This document shows, piece after piece, positions 60,661 through 64,000 of a DNA stretch of 64,000 nt. A program made the translations under genes and the position numbers. Each line of letters starts with the position of its first letter. The stretch's first letter is position 1. Origin of the DNA: Seminavis robusta (taxonomy: Eukaryota > Bacillariophyta > Bacillariophyceae > Naviculales > Naviculaceae); NCBI GenBank assembly GCA_903772945.1, contig CAICTM010000250.1:21320-85319 (forward strand). The letters run 5' to 3'. The notes beneath the pieces were generated by a model. The model ran no database searches. It was given only the letters and a program-made list of their open reading frames with translations, and was not told the origin of the DNA.

Positions 60661-63050
60661 ATGGACGACGGTGAAACCGGTGGGGCGGCTGAATATGCCT
60701 CTGCCCGTAAGTTGGTCCTACGAGCCGCCAAACGCGAAACTGCCTTGACGGCGGTAGGGGATCCCAACAGTCCCTTTGGCGCTGATTTTTCCAAGATGCC
60801 GCTCAAGCCAGACCATTGCCAGCGTCCTTGTTGGAGTTGTCCCGACGGCACTATATACCTGGAAGCCTTTCACGATCTATACGCCAGTGCCTACGATTTT
60901 CTAGTGGCCATTGCCGAACCAGTGGCCCGTCCCGAATTCTTGCATCAGTACAAGCTCACGCCGTATTCCCTCTATGCCGCCGTGGCGACCAATATCGAAA
61001 CGGAAGCCATTATCTCCGTCTTGGATCGCATGTCCAAAAACAAGCTACCCAAACAGGTCAAGGCATTCGTTCGAGATTGTACCCAAAAATACGGCAAGGC
61101 CAAACTGGTCCTCAAACACAACAAATTCTACGTCGAGTCGGAATTCCATACCGTCTGAGGGAATTGCTGAGGGATCCCGTCATTGCCAAGCGCGCGTCAC
61201 GGAAGATGCCAATACCGAAGTAGATGAACATGGATTCGTCAAGCAAACCAAGGCCGAAGAAATGAAGGAAAATCTACATATTATAGAAGAACCAGAAGAT
61301 GACAGTGACGAAGAGGAAGAGGAGGGGCAACAAGCCGGACAGAAAAAGGGCACCAAACAGGTTGTCTCCTTTCAAGTCAAGGGAGAATTGGTGGAACAGG
61401 TCAAACGACAAGCTATTGAACTGGATTATCCACTCATGGACGAATACGACTTTCGAAATGACAAGATTAATCCAGATGGTAAGTATAGATTTGTTGTTGC
61501 GATGTGAGTATAGTGTCAGCCTGACCATGCATGTTCTCACTGAACTGAACTCGATATTGTTGTCATGATAGTCCCCAAGATGGATTTGAAACCGCACACT
61601 CGCATTCGACGTTATCAGGAACGTGCATTGGCCAAGATGTTTGGTAATGGACGCGCCCGATCTGGCATTATTGTGCTGCCCTGTGGAGCCGGGAAGACAC
61701 TGACCGGTGTCACGGCCGCACAGACCATCAAGAAGAGTGTCGTTTGTTTAGCCACCAACGCCGTGTCGGTGCTGCATGGAAATTCCAATTCCAGCTTGGA
61801 CCAACATTCCTGACGCCAATATTGCGGTTTTCACATCCGACCGTAAAGACACATTCATCCCGAAGCCTGTGTGTTGGTCACTACCTACACCATGATTGCC
61901 TTTGCCGGAAAACGATCCGAAAAGGCCAGGAACCATGGATATCATTACCAGTCGGGAATGGGGGCTCTTGTTGATGGACGAAGTACACGTTGTACCCGCC
62001 AAAATGTTTCGTCGCGTTGTGGGATCCGTCAAGGCACATTGTCGATTGGGATTGACGGCCACCCTTGTGCGAGAAGATGACTTGATTAGCGATCTCAACT
62101 TTCTAATTGGTCCCAAACTCTACGAAGCCAATTGGATGGATCTTACCACGCAGGGTTACCTCGCCAACGTACAGTGCGTCGAAATTTGGTGTCCCATGAC
62201 GGGACCGTTCATGAAGGAATACCTCATGGCATCGAATGCAAGACTCAAGCAGTTGTTGTACGTTATGAACCCCAGCAAGATTCGCGCCGTCCAATTCTTG
62301 GTCAAGTTTCACGAAGAACGTGGAGACAAGATCATTGTGTTTTCAGATCTTGTGTACTCCCTCAAGCTCTACGCAGAAATGCTTAAGAAACCACTCATCT
62401 ATGGTGAAACCCCGGAACGAGAACGTGCCGCCATTTTGGGAACCTTTCGAGCCACCGACGCCATTCGAACAATCTGCATTTCCAAAGTCGGAGACACATC
62501 GATTGATTTGCCCGAAGCCAACGTAGTGGTGCAGGTGTCCAGCCATTTCGGATCACGACGACAAGAAGCCCAGCGATTGGGCCGTATTCTGCGACCAAAG
62601 TCGTACACGCAACAAGATGGGTCCAATCGAAATACCTTCAACGCCTTCTTCTATACACTCGTGAGCAGTGATACGCAGGAAATGTTCTATTCTGCCAAAC
62701 GACAACAATTCTTGATCGATCAGGGATATACCTTCAAGGTGGTGACCAACCTCTGCGAAAAGGCTGATGCCCAGGCGCTTGAAAGCGGTTTCAATTTTTC
62801 CACACCAGAGCATGATCGCAAGCTTCTTCGGACGGTACTGACGGCCGAGACATCTCTCGAAAAGGAACAACGCGACGAAGACAATGCCATTCGCAAGAAT
62901 AACCCCGATGGTGCGGCGTTGTCTGACGCCAAGGTCAAGAGGATTGCAGGGTCCATGGCAACACTAAGCGGTGGTAGTGGCATGCGCTATCGAGAGATCT
63001 CATCGGGATCTAAGAAGCATCCGTTGTTCCGGAAAAGACAGCGTCGTTAG
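60661..63050 (+). pseudogene. XPB: TFIIH helicase XPB/Ssl2, one intron, frame broken by six single-base indels
   Basis: XPB is the 3'-5' DNA translocase of TFIIH in transcription initiation and nucleotide excision repair. Every hallmark is present: the N-terminal domain ([20 protein letters not shown]), the DEYDFRND segment, Walker [16 protein letters not shown], the DEVH box [28 protein letters not shown] with the RED motif, [21 protein letters not shown] (motif VI) and a C-terminal [11 protein letters not shown] normal phase-1 intron spans 61479-61571. However, the frame shifts near 61155, 61190, 61776, 61797 and 61862 (one base short each) and near 61931 (one base extra). All six fit homopolymer-length differences, and the last 1.1 kb is clean. 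Assembly error in a real gene is more likely than decay of an essential gene, but the sequence as given does not encode the protein. Confidence 0.85.
61479..61571 (+). other. XPB intron
   Basis: GTAAGT at the 5' end and CATGATAG at the 3' end, interrupting a Val codon between NPD and [10 protein letters not shown]. The conserved XPB sequence continues across the join without loss. Confidence 0.85.
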
Positions 63051-63479
63051 ATGTATCGCGTTGTCTGTTGCAACCTTGACCCCGGGTGCTGTTTCGATCT
63101 GGCTCCTGCTCGAAGCTACAAGATGGCGATTTTGTCACCCTAACATTGGTAGTGACAGAAATTGCTGCTTTATACAACAACTTCGATTATTTGTGACTGA
63201 TTCTGATTAGCTACTTCCGTAACTTCATCGTACGGGTAGTAGGGACAAGGATTTTTGCGTTATGCTGACCACGTGGTTCTCTCCCCAAACTGCTTGCACT
63301 GCCTCGGCGATTTCCGCGTTGTTTGCGGGCGAGTGCGACGGGACGAACAACGAACGGCAGTACCCACAGCATGGATGCAAAGACGGATGAGCAGCGAGGG
63401 CACACCGGTACCGTAAAAGCATGCTTATACAATACAAGGAGATGCGTGGTGTTGAGGATAGTTTGAGGGTCAAACCATA
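63051..63479. other. convergent intergenic region
   Basis: About 430 bp between converging genes; CACACCGGTACCGTAAAAGC at ~63400 is another TACCGGTA-type motif. No gene seen. Confidence 0.35.
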
Positions 63480-64000
63480 TCAGCTCCAAAAATCCATCCA
63501 ATCAAACCACCCGGATTCTCCATCCAAGTCCTCATCATCTTCGTCCTCTAACTCCTCATCCCAACCGAAAAAACGCCTTACGTCTTCAGCTACTTCAGGG
63601 CCTGCAACTTTTACATGAAAAGCCATTGCCTTCCGGATTGATACTGAAGCTTGTCCTTCCTCTACCAATTTGGTTTCGACTGCGCTTCGTTCTTCTGGCT
63701 CTCCGGTGATCTCGATATCATCTCTGTATTCCTGAACAATGTAGTCGGTAACAAAGTCCACGAGCGTCTGCAACCACCCTGGGATGCCGTCATAGTCTGC
63801 ACCAAGTCTTGAAAAGAGTAGGTTTTGTGGATTTGGGAATTGGGCAGAGTCAATGTTCATTTGATTCCCACACAGTGTCCCAATCAAATTGATGACACCA
63901 TCGAATCCTGGACCCTCGACGTAAGCGTCCCCAGACAGCGAGTAGTTTCTCGCGCAATTTGTTCCGCTCTCCGTGCCATTGGGGGCGAAGTTCATATTGG
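63480..64000 (-). CDS. 3' end of an unknown gene, truncated by the window edge
   Basis: At least 173 codons on the minus strand ending at 63480; the frame stays open to the right edge, so the 5' part is outside. A Met at 63995 is near the edge, but nothing shows it to be the start. The visible part has two Cys-containing segments (GTNCARNYSLSGDAY and LIGTLCGNQMN), a helical middle (WLQTLVDFVTDYIVQEYRDDIEI), and a strongly acidic end (EELEDEDDEDLDGESGWFDWMDFW). I recognise no family. The mixture of possible disulphide cysteines and sequons (NGT, NYS) would suit a secreted or membrane protein, but this is weak. Confidence 0.6.
   Translation of the reverse strand, partial: NMNFAPNGTESGTNCARNYSLSGDAYVEGPGFDGVINLIGTLCGNQMNIDSAQFPNPQNLLFSRLGADYDGIPGWLQTLVDFVTDYIVQEYRDDIEITGEPEERSAVETKLVEEGQASVSIRKAMAFHVKVAGPEVAEDVRRFFGWDEELEDEDDEDLDGESGWFDWMDFWS

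Noticed and set aside
61153-61190. A 38-nt intron (GTCTGA...CCAAG) that would remove two of the XPB frameshifts
   Set aside because: It is too short and would delete [10 protein letters not shown], a segment conserved in XPB; two single-base deletions explain the sequence better.

Overview
The window is nuclear DNA of a diatom, probably a raphid pennate; the species cannot be fixed from sequence alone. The main evidence is plastid and thylakoid targeting: several precursors carry a signal peptide ending in an ASAFAP-type motif (AAAFAP in the ferredoxin-NADP reductase, ASALAP in the peroxiredoxin, EAFQP at 53.3 kb). Genes are compact, with few short GT-AG introns of about 70-170 nt. Families include LRR membrane proteins with plant-type repeats, W..LP repeat proteins, a GxGYxYP protein and a GyDi-like Ty3/gypsy element.

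Layout. 0-5.6 kb: plastid ferredoxin-NADP reductase (-), diverging from a thylakoid-lumen protein (+), then an unusually long B-type cyclin (-). 6.7-11 kb: mitochondrial import J-protein Tim14/Pam18 (-), an Stc1-like zinc-motif protein (-), and a small PARP-zinc-finger plus HRDC protein (+). 12-25 kb: a four-RRM Nop4/RBM28-type ribosome-biogenesis protein (+), cytosolic seryl-tRNA synthetase (-), a membrane-anchored multicopper oxidase (+), a low-complexity protein with a PNRC/decapping-type motif (-), and bifunctional P5C synthetase (+). 25.5-32 kb: an N-myristoylated-type PP2C phosphatase (+) and a kinesin with a cysteine-containing tail (-). 32.3-38.4 kb: a satellite array of ~72-bp units interrupted by a 5.2-kb Ty3/gypsy element with identical 77-bp LTRs. 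38.8-46.1 kb: a W..LP repeat protein (+), a ~1230-aa disordered protein (-) whose C terminus is homologous to the kinesin tail, and a GAT-like acidic protein (+). 47-54 kb: lumenal PrxQ-type peroxiredoxin (-), secreted GxGYxYP protein (+), a plastid-targeted 2OG-oxygenase-like protein (+), snRNP SmG (-) and a small plastid membrane protein (+). 54-64 kb: a five-exon LRR membrane protein (-), a type-I membrane protein (+), an unknown nuclear-type protein (-), the TFIIH helicase XPB (+, broken by six single-base indels in this sequence) and the 3' part of a gene running off the right edge (-).

The genes are independent eukaryotic units, not operons; shared function is visible only as divergent pairs that could share promoters (FNR/lumen protein, PrxQ/GxGYxYP protein). 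The most interesting observation is a ~138-aa C-terminal module shared by the kinesin and the unrelated-looking 41-45 kb protein. It has two CxC pairs, an ILRPWQ core, a GSC and a TC motif at identical spacing, and I do not recognise it as a described domain. Second is the gypsy element: very short LTRs, RG-rich Gag tail, and one continuous frame for gag and pol interrupted only by a TAA and a TGA. Third is the XPB locus, conserved in every motif yet not readable as one frame. Intergenic DNA carries recurring perfect palindromes built on CTAGCTAG and TACCGGTA, several close to start codons.
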